Below are positions 22,335 through 34,155 of a stretch of 64,000 nucleotides of DNA, in pieces. Below the pieces are notes generated by a model. That model was given only the letters and a program-made list of their open reading frames with translations, was not told the origin of the DNA and made no database searches. The position numbers and the translations under genes are program-made. Source of the stretch: Manihot esculenta (taxonomy: Eukaryota > Streptophyta > Magnoliopsida > Malpighiales > Euphorbiaceae); assembly GCF_001659605.2 (NCBI RefSeq), contig NC_035162.2, forward strand, positions 6,219,248 to 6,283,247, in the 5' to 3' direction. Position 1 is the stretch's first letter; every line of letters starts with the position of its first letter.

Positions 22335-23996
22335 CTAGATGGAAACAGTCTTCAACTTCTTCAGGCGTTTAATAGCAGGCGCAACACCAATTATTACCTT
22401 CCGACTCTTCTTCACAGCTTTGGCCTTCTGTTTAGCCTTTTTAGTTGCAGGCATCTCCCTAATGGGACCTGGAGGTATCCCTTTCTTAAGAGCACTTCCT
22501 CGAGGGGTCACAGATGGAGGTATTCTCAAACTTTGTGGAGGCAAAGGACTGTGAGGCTTCCACACTAAGTTGTTTTTCATGGAAAACCTTACTTTCTTGG
22601 CACTCTTCTCAGTACTCTTTACAGTTGCACCACTGTTATCATTTACCTCTCCTCTCAGTTCTGGATCATCAGATTGCTGCTTATCCATACCTTTTGCTCT
22701 CTTCCTTTTCTTGGAGACGATACCATTTCCAGAGACTTCAAGAAAATCACAAGCACTTCCAACGTTCTTATCCAAGTTCACTTCTGTAGCAACTTTCTCA
22801 AACTGCATTTGGAGGTTTGATATCACAGATTCATTAAATGTTATCAAATTTGAATCATGATTGCTTTCTTCATTTGACTTGCCACAATTTGGCACAACCG
22901 TATTATCATCCTCCTCGGTGTCACAATCAGAAATTAAATCCTTCTGCTTCTTGGTCTTTTTTCTACTGCTGCTCGATGCCTTCTTCCCCTTTTTGCATTT
23001 TTTCAAACGCTTGCTACCAGACATATTTGCCATATCAGTATCAGAACCAGCCCCTTCCATTCCAGTGGAAAGAGGAACTAAATTTGGCACTTCATCTTCA
23101 TCAGTGTCTTCCTTGATCTCAGGTAAGGAAATATCAATCCCCAAGGATGCAAAATCCTTTTCTAACTTCAAAAACTGCTCATGCAAACCGAATAAAACTT
23201 TCCTATTCCCCTGAGGGCACTCAACTGCAGAACCCAACTCATAAAATTTGGCAGAAAATCCGAAAGCTAAAGCTATTGAACCTAACACAAAGGCATCATC
23301 CCCAGAATCAACGTCAACCATTGATTTCTTGATCTCCAAAAGCTTATTTCCCATTTTCAACAACCAATCAAACACATTACTCTTAATCTTACCCAACAGG
23401 ATCTTATCGGACATCTTTCCCATAATGGAAACAAAAGGCCCCAGTAGAACATCAACCACTTCCTTACTCAGCGGAAGCAAAGGTCTAAGCTCCTCAAGAA
23501 ACACAGAAGCAATATGATAATTGACACCATTGCCCAATAATTTATCATCAGCCAAAAAGGTGTTCTCTACCAATACACTCATCAAACGAGCGGAAAGCTC
23601 CAAATCCCAAGAATTTTTCTTCAAGAGAAGGAAAAAGAAGTGCATGAATTTACGAATCAATAGATAAAACTTGTCTAACCTGAGACCATCTATACCAGTC
23701 CATTCGCGGCGCATAGTGAGCAAAAACACAGAAAAGTACTGAACAGAAACAGGGAGATGGAGCTGAGGAAGAATAGAAGAGAGGCGATCAATAAGGTGAC
23801 TCTGGGCGGGCAGCTTATCGGCATGCCAGACGCAGTAAAAGAGGCCTTTCCAAAGCTTCTTCATGTCATCGTCGGAGATTTGAGATTGTGATGGGAGCCA
23901 GGTCTTCAGGAGGACGCCGAGGGATCTATTTCGGCTTTTGTTGTCGCAGGAAGCCAACTGCTTTATCAGTGACAGCCCCGCTTGGGCTCCGTCCAT
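22335..23996 (-). CDS. RRP1: Ribosomal RNA processing protein 1 (RRP1/NOP52)
   Basis: A single uninterrupted exon of 553 residues. Residues about 5-215 form the Nop52/RRP1 domain: IKQLASCDNKSRNRSLGVL, FCVWHADKLPAQ, LPQLHLPVSVQYFSVFLLTM and DGLRLDKFYLLIRKFMHFFF, matching the conserved KLA..D...R......L, .F.CMWMSDKPL.Q and GIDRLRLDKF.ML.R blocks. The C-terminal 240 residues are lysine-rich and disordered, with acidic patches (DTDEDE) and repeated KKxKK nucleolar-type signals (KRLKKCKKGKK, KKRKRAKG). RRP1 acts in the nucleolus in 27S pre-rRNA processing of the large subunit. The tail carries KVRFSMKNNLVWKP, resembling the short C-terminal motif of RRP1 homologues that includes VxF. Upstream lie a TATA box and a telo-box, typical of plant ribosome-biogenesis genes. 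Confidence 0.9.
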   Translation of the reverse strand: MDGAQAGLSLIKQLASCDNKSRNRSLGVLLKTWLPSQSQISDDDMKKLWKGLFYCVWHADKLPAQSHLIDRLSSILPQLHLPVSVQYFSVFLLTMRREWTGIDGLRLDKFYLLIRKFMHFFFLLLKKNSWDLELSARLMSVLVENTFLADDKLLGNGVNYHIASVFLEELRPLLPLSKEVVDVLLGPFVSIMGKMSDKILLGKIKSNVFDWLLKMGNKLLEIKKSMVDVDSGDDAFVLGSIALAFGFSAKFYELGSAVECPQGNRKVLFGLHEQFLKLEKDFASLGIDISLPEIKEDTDEDEVPNLVPLSTGMEGAGSDTDMANMSGSKRLKKCKKGKKASSSSRKKTKKQKDLISDCDTEEDDNTVVPNCGKSNEESNHDSNLITFNESVISNLQMQFEKVATEVNLDKNVGSACDFLEVSGNGIVSKKRKRAKGMDKQQSDDPELRGEVNDNSGATVKSTEKSAKKVRFSMKNNLVWKPHSPLPPQSLRIPPSVTPRGSALKKGIPPGPIREMPATKKAKQKAKAVKKSRKVIIGVAPAIKRLKKLKTVSI

Positions 23997-24138
23997 TTTT
24001 CTGTTCAGTTAAGGAAATTTGGTTGTGAATTCCGTCGGTCGGTGCAGTTCAATGGAAGTCCGGTTACGGTAGCTGGCGGCTGCTGATCCGTTTCTCTCTC
24101 TGATACCTGGAATTGAAGATGTCTCAAAACTCTGGTTT

Positions 24139-24183
24139 TTAGGGTTTTGCATAACAGTTTTTCCTTTGCCGTTATTTATATAG
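24139..24183 (-). promoter_or_regulatory. RRP1 promoter: telo-box and TATA box
   Basis: Read on the minus strand, CTATATAAATA (24183-24173) is followed 25 bp later by AAACCCTAA (24147-24139), about 140 bp before the RRP1 ATG. The telo-box AAACCCTAA is enriched in plant translation and ribosome-biogenesis promoters, usually between the TATA box and the start codon as here. Confidence 0.6.
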
Positions 24184-24348
24184 AGTGCATATAAAGGCAA
24201 AATGCATTTAAACCCTTTGCTGTTGTTAGATATGCAATCAAATCCTTGTGTCTCAACTTGATTATTTGACATAAAATTTTTATTTTTGAACAAATAACTC
24301 AAACGTTTATTTTTTAAAATAATAATTTTTTTATTTCCAAAATCATTT

Positions 24349-24492
24349 GTAAAAAAATTCATATTTATGCTAAAAATTTATTTTATTTTATTATTCAAGG
24401 AAATTATAGAAAACGTTCTTTGTAAAAAATTCATATATATGCCCAATTTTTATTTTATTTTATTATTCAATAAAATTATGAAAAATGTTCGT
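24349..24492. repeat. 71-bp tandem duplication
   Basis: Two adjacent copies of a unit starting TGTAAAAAA(A)TTCATAT.TATGC and ending AATTAT.(G)AAAA.GTTC begin at about 24349 and 24420, differing at several positions. Confidence 0.7.
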
Positions 24493-24939
24493 CCCATGAA
24501 AATGCATACTCCCTTTAATAAATAAAGCATGCGTAACACCTTCACATTACAATGTTGAATAATTTTCTCTATTGATAAAAAGGAACAGCTTACTTTAGGG
24601 AAAAAAAAAAAAAAAAACTACCCACGTTTATTAGACTCTATTGATAAAATATAATTATTTTTAATTGTAAATCCATAATTTCTAATAAGAAAACAATTCT
24701 CTGTATTACTAATTTTTTTTATCTAATTAAATCTTGAATATTTTAAAAATAATTTAATTTATATATAATTCTATCATGCTTTCATACTCAATTGGGCCTT
24801 TTATAATTCTGTCGCTCCCTTCAATTATTCCTCCCCGTCCTGAGTCTAGAGCGTCTCATAATCCTTTCGTCTTCAGCTTATCAAGCAGTCTACCTTGCTC
24901 ATGCAGTGTCATGCATCAACATAAAACAGTCTCGCGTAG

Positions 24940-24964
24940 TTGACTCACAACAGTAAAAGTTGAC
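24940..24964 (+). promoter_or_regulatory. Pair of W-box elements
   Basis: AGTTGACTCA occurs twice exactly 20 bp apart (TTGAC at 24940 and 24960). TTGAC is the WRKY-binding core. The pair is about 1.1 kb upstream of the FAR1-domain gene leader and about 0.9 kb upstream of RRP1 on the other side. Function is unproven. Confidence 0.3.
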
Positions 24965-26514
24965 TCAGTCTCAAATCATACCTCCGTCACAAAAAAAAAC
25001 AGGAAGCCATGATGTCAGAATCACAGTGGCACCACCTCAATCACAAATCTTCCCTCGCCTTGCTACCCTCGTATTGCCACGCCCTCGTCAATTGTCCTTC
25101 GAAGTTTCCTTGTTACCTATTTGAGATTATTGTTGCATGGTCATTGATGGGTTACAAACACTTTATGCTTTTTCTTCTTCAGTTTAGTTCTATGATGGGT
25201 TTGAATATATAATATTTTTTTATTGATGGTTATTTGTCTTTCCTGCTTTTATTTTGATGCTGTTCAGTTTTTTTTTTTTTTTGATTGTTTGATTTGAAGA
25301 GAATTACAAACATTGTAAAGTGTTTATTTATGTACAGTTGTTGATTGTTTGTTAACACTGCAACCCAAATGCTGTATAGTATAAAATAAGGCTATGAACC
25401 GCCCGAAATCATATATTTTATTCGTTTTATAATTTTTATTTATTTATTTTTTTAAAATATAATAATATATAAATTAATTATTATAATTTTATTTTATTTT
25501 AAAAAATTTAAAACACTTTTAATATTTAATAAAATTTAATACATTTAAAATTATTATAATTAAAAAATTAATAAAAAATTATATTTTTAATATATATAAA
25601 AAATAAAATAAATAAAAATGATGAGAGAGAAAGTAATTAATTTTATTATTATTAAATTAAATATTTGCATATAAATATTTATTATTATATACACTTTACT
25701 TAATTATATAAGTGTTGATATTATTATTAATAATAATTATTAAATTTATTTTTATTTGAGTTAGAATTTATATTAAATTCCGTTATAGTTCGATATAAAA
25801 TAATGGTAAATGGAAAATTTATATTGAACTTCTTCTTTTTTTTATTTATTTTTAATTTGATTTGATCTCATTTTCCTTACACTTGGATTTTATTTGATTC
25901 TTGTTAATTTTGGAGTTTAGTTCATTGGGTTTTGTTTTTCCTTTTTTATTTACAATCTGTAACTTTCTATAGATTTCAATGCCAATTACTTAAAACCCAT
26001 TAATTATTTTAATTCAGCAACTAACTAAGTAATTGCAAACCCCTAATTATCTTTTCTTCCTCCTCTCCATCCGACCAAAAACTTTTCATTCCTTTTCCTT
26101 CCCCATCCATTCACTCATTTCCCCTCAGAATTTCTTTTCCTATTTCTCACCTCTAGGGTCTAGACCACGTCTGAACCCTAATCACCTAATCCCAAACTCA
26201 GAATCGACATTAAGGATAGTTACCGACTCACAGAGCCCAACTCCTAGCTACGGACGTCGCGATCAACTCCAACGATTTGGCCGTCCCCTTCACCTGAATA
26301 CCTTTTCCTTTCTCCTCATCCACAATCATCACCTACATCCTCTCTGTCGTCGCTGGTGATACTCTCATCACCTCCGGTGATTGTCTAACCTCGTGTGGCA
26401 TTTTTCCCTCTTTTCCATCATCGTCAGTAAATCGATAATTATTTGTTTAATTTTCATATGTATTAACCATTAGTTGGTGTGCTCGCATCATTCCTATTTC
26501 CTCCGCCCGTCAAT

Positions 26515-29500
26515 AGTAAGCTTCCCAACCTTTCCTTCTCTCTCTGTGGCTCTTGCTTTTTTGTAGTTATTCTATGGCTACCGGATTAATTGAAATTTTC
26601 TGGTTCGGGTCTAATGGCTGTTAGAGAATAATTGGGTTTCGGGTAACTTTTGTTGTTTAATGTGGGTTTTTTCCCTCAAATAACTTGGGAGTAGAACATG
26701 CTGATTTGAAGAATTTTCTTTTCCAACATTTACTTCTTTATTCAGTGGAAACACTGAAAATGTGATTTTCAATTGTATCAGAGTTAGAATTGGATTGGAG
26801 TTCTTAGCTTCAATTTCAAATCAATACCGTCATCTAATCGAATTTCTTTCCGACCCAATTTTACTGCCAATTTTCATTTGTAGAGTTGTTTCTGTCTATC
26901 CTTGCTAAATAATTCAGGACTGCAATATCTGTATACAGGAATGAACCATCATTGTGTTTGTTGGGACAAGGATGAATATTTGAATTCTTTTTCTCCACTT
27001 ATAGGTTAAAGATTTGCCGTCTGGCTGATGATGGATGGGATAAAATTGAAAAAACATTCCATCTAAACTTGATGTGCAAATTACAGGAAATATAAGGATG
27101 AACATTTTCTTGTTCCCCATTTTTCTTTTGGGTGTAAGATAACGCCAATAGCCTTGTTTTTTTTTGTTAATTTAGCTCTGCCATGGGTATGTGCAATTGA
27201 AATAACTGCTTATTATTGCAGTGGAGTTTGGGGTAAATGGTGATGCCAATGGTGTCATGGTGGGAACTGTTGAGTTGGAAGATAGCAAAGCTTGTGATGA
27301 AAGTGAAATTGGTGTAACTTCTGCTGACGAGGATTTTCAACAAGATCAGGATGATAAAGTGGATAAACAGTCTTTGGGTAAGGATGCAATCCTGGATGGA
27401 GTGCCCTCTGCAGGAACAGTCCCAGCAGATGAGCCCTATGTGGGACAGGAATTTGAATCTGAAGCAGCTGCCCATGCATTTTACAATGCTTATGCTACAC
27501 GTGTGGGATTCATCATCCGTGTAAGCAAACTCTCTCGATCAAGGCGTGATGGATCTGCCATTGGTCGGGCTCTTGTTTGTAATAAAGAGGGTTATAGAAT
27601 GCCTGACAAGCGTGAAAAAATTGTAAGACAAAGGGCAGAGACGAGGGTTGGCTGCAGAGCAATGATTTTGGTGAGGAAAGTAAGTTCTGGTAAATGGGTT
27701 GTTACAAAGTTTGTTAAGGAACACACTCATCCTTTGACACCTGGTAAAGGCCGAAGGGATTGCATTTATGATCAATATCCGGTTAGTGCTTGCTCACCCG
27801 TTATGTAGACTTGGTATTGTGTTGTTATATAATCTCTTTGAAGAGCTCCTTGGAAGAAAATAGTACATGAGTTGTGTGAAAAATTTGAACTTGAGTTACC
27901 TGAAAAAAGTGTACATGAAATTTGAAGGCTTGCAAAAACCAACTACACAGTTAACATGATTGGACTATATCTCCTCTGAACAATACTCATTATAGGATTT
28001 CACTAGAATCAATATTTCTTGGAAAATCTCAATGAAATCTGAAGAACCTATAAAACAGCCTTAGGTTGTCTCCATTACTATCCTTTTGATTGTGTTATTT
28101 GTAGGTTAAACACTTTTGAGTAACCACATCACTTTCCATAGATCTTTTTTTTTTCACCTGTCTTTACTTTTTTTTAAATCCTTTCTAAGAAATTCAATCT
28201 GGAAAAAGGATGTTGGCTTAAATTGTTTTCCATTTCTACACTAGATGTGAAGGCATTTATAATGGTTCAGTCATATCTACCTGTAGCATGCATGCCGAGT
28301 TGTGAACTTTATGTTTGATGCTACTTTCCTCAGTATCCTGTAGCTCAAAAATCAGTACACTGCATAGTCATTGTCCTTAAGGTTATATTGTTGAGGGCGA
28401 TTGTATGGTTGATTCTACAAACACTGTTATCTAGGTATTATTGACCAGGTTCTTGCTTGAAAAATAAGCGTTAAGTTGGGTTTTATTAGCTTGTTGAATT
28501 TAATATAATTATCTTGATATTTTGGGTTAGGCTCTCTGTAGAAATGGAATAAGTCAAGCTAAGTTTCATTAGGTTGTTGAATTTATTACAGTCATGATGC
28601 TGAGAACATAGTGAATATTGACTAGCATGTGGAGAATTCCCTCATTAGTTTGTGATACATGTTTGTGGGATCATCTGAATGTGATTGTGTTTTCTTATAT
28701 GTTGTAATTGGAAGTGGTTAGCTTTCATCTTTCTTGTGACACTTCTACCATGTATATAATTTATGTGGACAACAACAAGCTCCAGGAAAGGCAAGATGAA
28801 AGATCAGATAAATTTTATTTTGATTGACATAACAATGCCTTTTATAATCATGATCTACTTTTGTACTCAATTAGCTGGCGGTTTAAGTATTCATCCTTGG
28901 TCTTTGAAGCTGTTGATATTTTAGTAATTCCAGCTTTGCTTGAATGGCTGGGTCCTTATGTTTTGGGTATTAGAATTTTGAGATTTTTTGAGCTTTATTA
29001 GAAATCTGACTAATGGGAGTATTGTCTTAATCAGGATTCTATATCTCATAAGGATAATAAGCTTTTGTTGATCTTGATCAATCCTGTTTTGTGTATAATA
29101 TGATTTATGTGGCTGCCTTGTAATACAGCTTTAGACTTTGTCTCATGCTTGTATTTCAAGTTTTTTTTTTTCCATTTTTAATTTTTCTCCTGTTATGTGA
29201 AATCAAACCTTTTTTTTTTTGTTCATTTGGAAAACCTTATGAACATATCCATGAAAATGGAGTCACACATTACATTGCAAGTTCCATAAAACCATAGGTA
29301 TTTGTATTTTTTTTCATTGCATGAGTTAATATCTTTTGTCAATGGTATGGTGGTTTAGGAAATAGCTGTGAAGGTAGGCATGCTTGTCTTCTCTTGTTGA
29401 CATACTAGTTAATTTGCTTTTTATAGAGTTTTGGTTGGGAAGTGATGTTGCTCTAGCTTCTTAATGCGAGTATAGACCTACAAAATCAATGAGAGCACTG

Positions 29501-30340
29501 GGTGGTTTGATGGACAAAACATTTGATGCTTAAGTCAGTAATGGCTCTGAAGAGAGATAAAGGAAAGTGAATTGAGATGAGATGCTAAAACTGGAGACTG
29601 CCGATATATAAGTGTTGCATACATACTCCTGATAGGCTTAAGAGATCTAGGTTGACTCCTATTAGAACTAGGAGACCTCCCTTAGTAGGATACAGAATCT
29701 TGTATTAAGACTATTATGGATAAGATGTTGTCTTCTGGGGACAGGGACTGTACTTGAGATAGCAGTCTGATGTGGGACCAAGTCTGATCCATGGTATCGA
29801 GAACCTAGGAAATGTTTGGGGATCTGGACGTGACCCATTTTCGAGATTTGGATACCCACTCTATGAGTTTCGGTTATTTAGATAGATACTATATCAGGAA
29901 GTATTAAATGCTGTCTTTCTTGAAGATTTTGTGCTCTTCCTGATATCAATTGGCAACTTGTTTAGGAGTAAAAAAAGGCCTATGATATGAATTCATTTTC
30001 AAGGATGTTTAGTGGAATTATCAACACCTGCATTGCTTTTTGATAAAAAAAGAAAAAAGAAAAAAAAAAAAACACCTGCATTGCATAAAATGATGTTAGT
30101 CGTGTTATTTTTAAATTGCACTAACCTGTTGGTGTTTATTTGCAGAATGAACATGATAAGATCCGTGAACTATCGCAGCAGCTAGCTATAGAGAAAAAGA
30201 GAGCAGCAACGTATAAAAGGCATTTGGAATTGATATTTGAGCAGATTGAGGAGCATAATGAGAGTCTATCAAAGAAGATCCAACATATAGTAGACAGTGT
30301 GAGAGAGATGGAAAACAAAGAGCAGCAGAATCGTGTATAG
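26515..30340 (+). CDS. FAR1-domain-only transcription factor (FRF-type)
   Basis: Coding exons 27222-27781 and 30146-30340 (TAG), phase 0 between them. Residues about 75-170 are the FAR1 DNA-binding domain: GQEFESEAAAHAFYNAYATR, GFIIRVSKLSRS and ALVCNKEGYR, then RVGCRAMILVRK and WVVTKFVKEHTHPL, giving the C...C...H.H zinc ligands of the WRKY-GCM1 fold. The last exon is a coiled coil (KIRELSQQLAIEKKRAATYK, LELIFEQIEEHNESLSKKI). The MULE transposase and SWIM domains of full FAR1/FHY3 are absent, so this matches the short FRF class (about 200-250 residues), proposed to compete with full-length FAR1-family proteins. Start: exon 2 begins TGGAGTTTGG. A leader exon ending CAATA at 26515 before GTAAGC would supply the A, giving ATG GAG TTT across a 706-bp intron and a 251-residue protein. 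The first contiguous in-frame ATG is at 27257. Confidence 0.85.
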
Positions 30341-32025
30341 GTCCAGTAAATTTTGCTCTTTGTTTTTGCTAATTTTTTTTTCCTTCTTTGGAAAAAGGGG
30401 TATACAGAATGCTTTTGGGTAGCAACTAGCAACAGATTCTCGTGGGTTAGATGTGACATGCTGACTTCCTCTTCTTAGGTGTCCTTGCAGAATCGTTAGT
30501 TTACCCATTGTGAAAATGTTCTGATTTAGCAGCATTCATTTGGGTATTGGTATATTATGTGAGCACATGATGGGTAAGAGAAATAGAGAGTTGATGTATA
30601 GTTCTCCAGTCCCATGGTCTTTACGGTTGTGCCAAATATGTGAAATTGGCCTTCGATGAAAAGGGCATCACCGAGTCCCTAGGAAGCTCGAAATTGCATT
30701 CCATTGCCATTTATGTAGAATTTCATTTCAGTTTCTTGCTTGGTATAGCATGGGAATGTATTTCTTTTCTTCTTCTTCTTATTATTATTATTATTTTGTT
30801 TATTGATTTATTTTTCTTGTTAATTTATGATAATGGATTATGTTATCACAATTTTATGGGAATGATAATACTTCTCCATCAATGATAATCTTACTCCATC
30901 TTAAACCTTCAGATAATTTCTTGCGTATACTTGGTCTATTTAAGGCACAAATACATAGAAGTTGTATCATATGAGAATGGATTTAGGTAAATATTTTTCT
31001 AAATGTAGAATGCGTGTTTAGGGCATTTCGCTCTCGTGGACTAATAATTAGTTCATTTTAGACTACATGTGAAAACTGGAAACTTTGGGAATCTGAAAAT
31101 GTGTTTTTACCTTTTAGAGTTCATTTGAGAACGGAAATTTGTTGACTAAAAGTAAAATCCGAACTTGAATTATTGCTATTGTTATTATTATTTTGAATTG
31201 CATGTTGTATTACATGCTCAAAAGGAACGTAACAAGTTATGGACTTAACAGAATGAAAGCTCATGGATTCAGAATTTTAGTCTATTTCAGAGTTAAGTAT
31301 CCAAATATATATAAAACCACTCATTATGTTAAGACCCAATACAGTTGGAAAAATGTCCAAATATATATATAAAACCACTAATAGTTCAAACTCATACAAA
31401 GACCAGCCCTAGGCCTAATCCAAACCACAGAACCCCAACCCTAACCAGGAACCAAATAGGAGAAGATTCTGGACCCCTTCCTCCGCTGCCTGCTTAGCAC
31501 CCTTCCTATTGAGCAACAAGCTTTAAAACCAAAAGCACCAAACATAGAGCATCGCCAAAGATTAAGATCTGTAAATCAAATCAAATTATACACAAAGATC
31601 TACAACCGACTCAAGCTGAAGACAAATGATCATAACGAGACGGAGAGAAAAAAAAAAAAAGAATCCTTCCTTTGCCGAGAGACCAATTGAAAACGTTGCT
31701 TGGCTTGATCAAGAAAGAAGAAAAACATGAAATCAAGAAATTCGAGAAATTGCTTTCTCTAAAAGAATTAGCGTCTCTTTAAAGCATATGTATATTATAT
31801 ATCATATAATTTAATGTAATATAATATCTAAATATATATACTTAAAGTTGGCAAGTGACACTCTAATGGATTCTTTTGCCACTTACCTATTTTGGTAATA
31901 GGTAATTTTTTTTTTAATTGTCTTTTTATTTCTATGTGATGATGACTATATTTTTATCATTATTAATAATAATTTTTTTTATTAATCTTATTATTACCAC
32001 TTATTTATATGTCACTTTTTAGTTT
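30341..32025. other. FRF-type gene 3' region and spacer
   Basis: From 30341 to about 30900 composition fits a 3' UTR. At 31300-31385 the phrase CCAAATATATATA.AAACCACT occurs twice. A moderately GC stretch at 31390-31740 has no open frame of note. Nothing else was recognised. Confidence 0.4.
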
Positions 32026-32040
32026 TTTAACACTAAAATA

Positions 32041-34140
32041 GTTTTTTTTTAAGAAAAAATTATTGATTGTATTAATAAAATTTCATCAAAAAGAGATATC
32101 ATCCCAAATAGAGAGACGATTATACATAATAGATTCTCTAACTAAAATATGAGTAGCTAGAGTAATATTACGACGAATCCATCTAACAAAAATATCAGTT
32201 CTAGAATCTAACAAAAATTTATAATCATTCAAAATCAAACCCCTGCATAAGATAATTTGACAAAAATATTCCTCATTCTTTCTCATCTCTCGAGCATAAA
32301 TCATTAAAGTCTCCCGAACAAAGTCACGGAAGAGAGCTTCTATGAGATAAAACTCGAATAAGGTTCCAAAACTAACGTCGTTGTTGGGATTCCGGAAACC
32401 CATAATAACTAGTAAACCTCCATTGAACATTACTTTCCGAAACGACCGAATCAATAAAATTTGAAGAAAAGTCAACCACAAAAACAGACACATAACTCTT
32501 CCACATTAACGAAAGCCCTCCTCCCAATTCTTGTCTATTGGCTGAAAAGCAACCATCAAGATAAAAAAATTACGAAAAAATTCCATACGAGAATTAAGAA
32601 CTCTTGTTTCCATCAAAAATAAAATGTACGGCTTATAACTAGTAACCAAATCCTTCAATGAATTAACTGTCCAAGGATTGCCGAGTCCTCGACAGTTCCA
32701 ACACATGACGATCATTACTTTCGGTTATCCCGATCTTTGACGGGATGAGTCGCTTCACTGCTGCCTGTCAAATTAACATTCGCAGGGGTATTACTAGAGG
32801 CATCACATTGAGAGGGAAGAAAACATGTAACAACGTTATGTTTAGTGTTTCTTGACATTTTTTTAGTATCATCATTTATTCGGGTTGCAATATCCTCATT
32901 AAGCTTATCAGAACTGCCTTAACCCACAGAATTCTTGTCCATGTCCATAATATGGTCCTCAGTCTCCTTATTTACAATGGGTTGACTTTTGCCAAATAAG
33001 GAGAAATGCATATTATGTATTGCTAAATTAGTGTTTTCAAAATTGCTAGTTGATGTCAACCCTGCCACAAATCCCGGCAGAGCAGAATTGCTGGAATCAC
33101 ACAACTACAGCTTGTCGGTATTTGGTTCCGACGAACAGGCGCTCTGAGGAAATCACTCCAACCAAACTTGATATCTTCTTTTTTCAACCTCAGCCGCAAG
33201 TCATAAAAAGACTCCACATGACCCTGTTTTCTCTGCCACAAATCCCGGCAGAGCAGAATTGCCGGAATCACGCAACTACAGGCTTGTCGGTATCTGGTTC
33301 CAACGAACAGGCGCTCTGAGGAAATCACTCCAACCAAACTTGATATCTTCTTTTTTCAACCTCAGCCGCAAGTCATAAAAAGACTCCACATGACCCTGTT
33401 TTCCACATAAATAGCAAAAAATATCAATTTTTCGTATTGAAACTTCACAGTAAACACAGTACTATCATCTCCAACAAACTTCTTCCGCCATTTCAAAAGT
33501 TACCGAATGTCCAAACAAACTTTAACTCTCATAGGGTCCGGCGACATAGTCATAGTTGAAACATTTTTCATATCATACTCTTTATAGTGGCCAATAAAAT
33601 TCCCGACCAATTTAGCCAACGTCTTATTATAATAACCAGAATTGAGGTTTTTAATCAGAACCCAAAAATCAAAATGAGTTAGAGGGATATGGAGATAATT
33701 TTCATTACCTTGTATCTCCTTTCAAACAAGCAGGAATCGATTGTATAACCAAGGGCTCCCATTCCCTATATTTTCAAAATTAACATTATTAAAAAAAACC
33801 GAAACAGATATCTTTTTGTCTCTAATTCCATAATAGATACCATTCTAAAGGATGCCATAAATCTGCTAAAAAGATCTGCATATTTTGAAAATTGATTGGA
33901 TTGTATGTGATAAACATCCCCATCATATAAAAATCATAAGTGACGATCGGAATATCTCTGGAACTCTTAATAGGAACAACAACATTTTCTTTTTCATCGA
34001 TAGTCAATTGAAGTAGATCATCTTCCATGGGGAAGGGGAAAGAAGAAATTAGATTTAAAAAAGAGAAAAATGTGAGGTATCGAGCCATAAAGGGACCACA
34101 GAGGAAAACTTGCATCGAAAGTAATCAAATCTGAAAACCA
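32041..34140 (-). mobile_element. L1-type LINE, internally deleted, with 15-bp TSD
   Basis: Read on the minus strand, in order: ORF1 with the DUF4283 RNA-binding domain (34031 down to about 33822, starting MEDDLLQLTIDEKENVVVP; MARY...MEDD is upstream in frame), then frame-broken sequence to a zinc-knuckle region, then ORF2 endonuclease starting CWNCRGLGNPWTV (32715), with METRV, then in a shifted frame GGLSLMWKSYVSVFVVDFSS and YYGFPE. At about 32330 this jumps to the end of the RNase H domain (VRWIRRNITLATHILVRESI, ...IWDDISF, stop at 32086). Reverse transcriptase is absent. An A tail follows (plus-strand T run at 32042-32050). TTTAACACTAAAATA flanks both ends (32026-32040 and 34141-34155). 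Multiple frameshifts make it inactive. Confidence 0.88.
33062..33402. repeat. 171-bp tandem duplication inside the LINE
   Basis: The segment beginning CTGCCACAAATCCCGGCAGA at 33062 recurs at 33233 and continues in parallel to CATGACCCTGTTTT (ending 33230 and 33402). Copies differ at a handful of positions, including one single-base indel (ACAGCTTG against ACAGGCTTG). It duplicates part of ORF1 next to the zinc-knuckle region. Confidence 0.92.
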
Positions 34141-34155
34141 TTTAACACTAAAATA

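Larger units (their letters stand above)
24200..26030. other. Spacer between divergent RRP1 and FAR1-domain gene
   Basis: Mostly AT-rich. It holds a 71-bp tandem duplication (24349-24492), a less AT-rich patch at 24780-25200 with two W-boxes, and a very AT-rich block at 25400-25850. No gene was accepted. The 67-codon open frame at 25009-25212 has no recognisable features. Confidence 0.45.
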
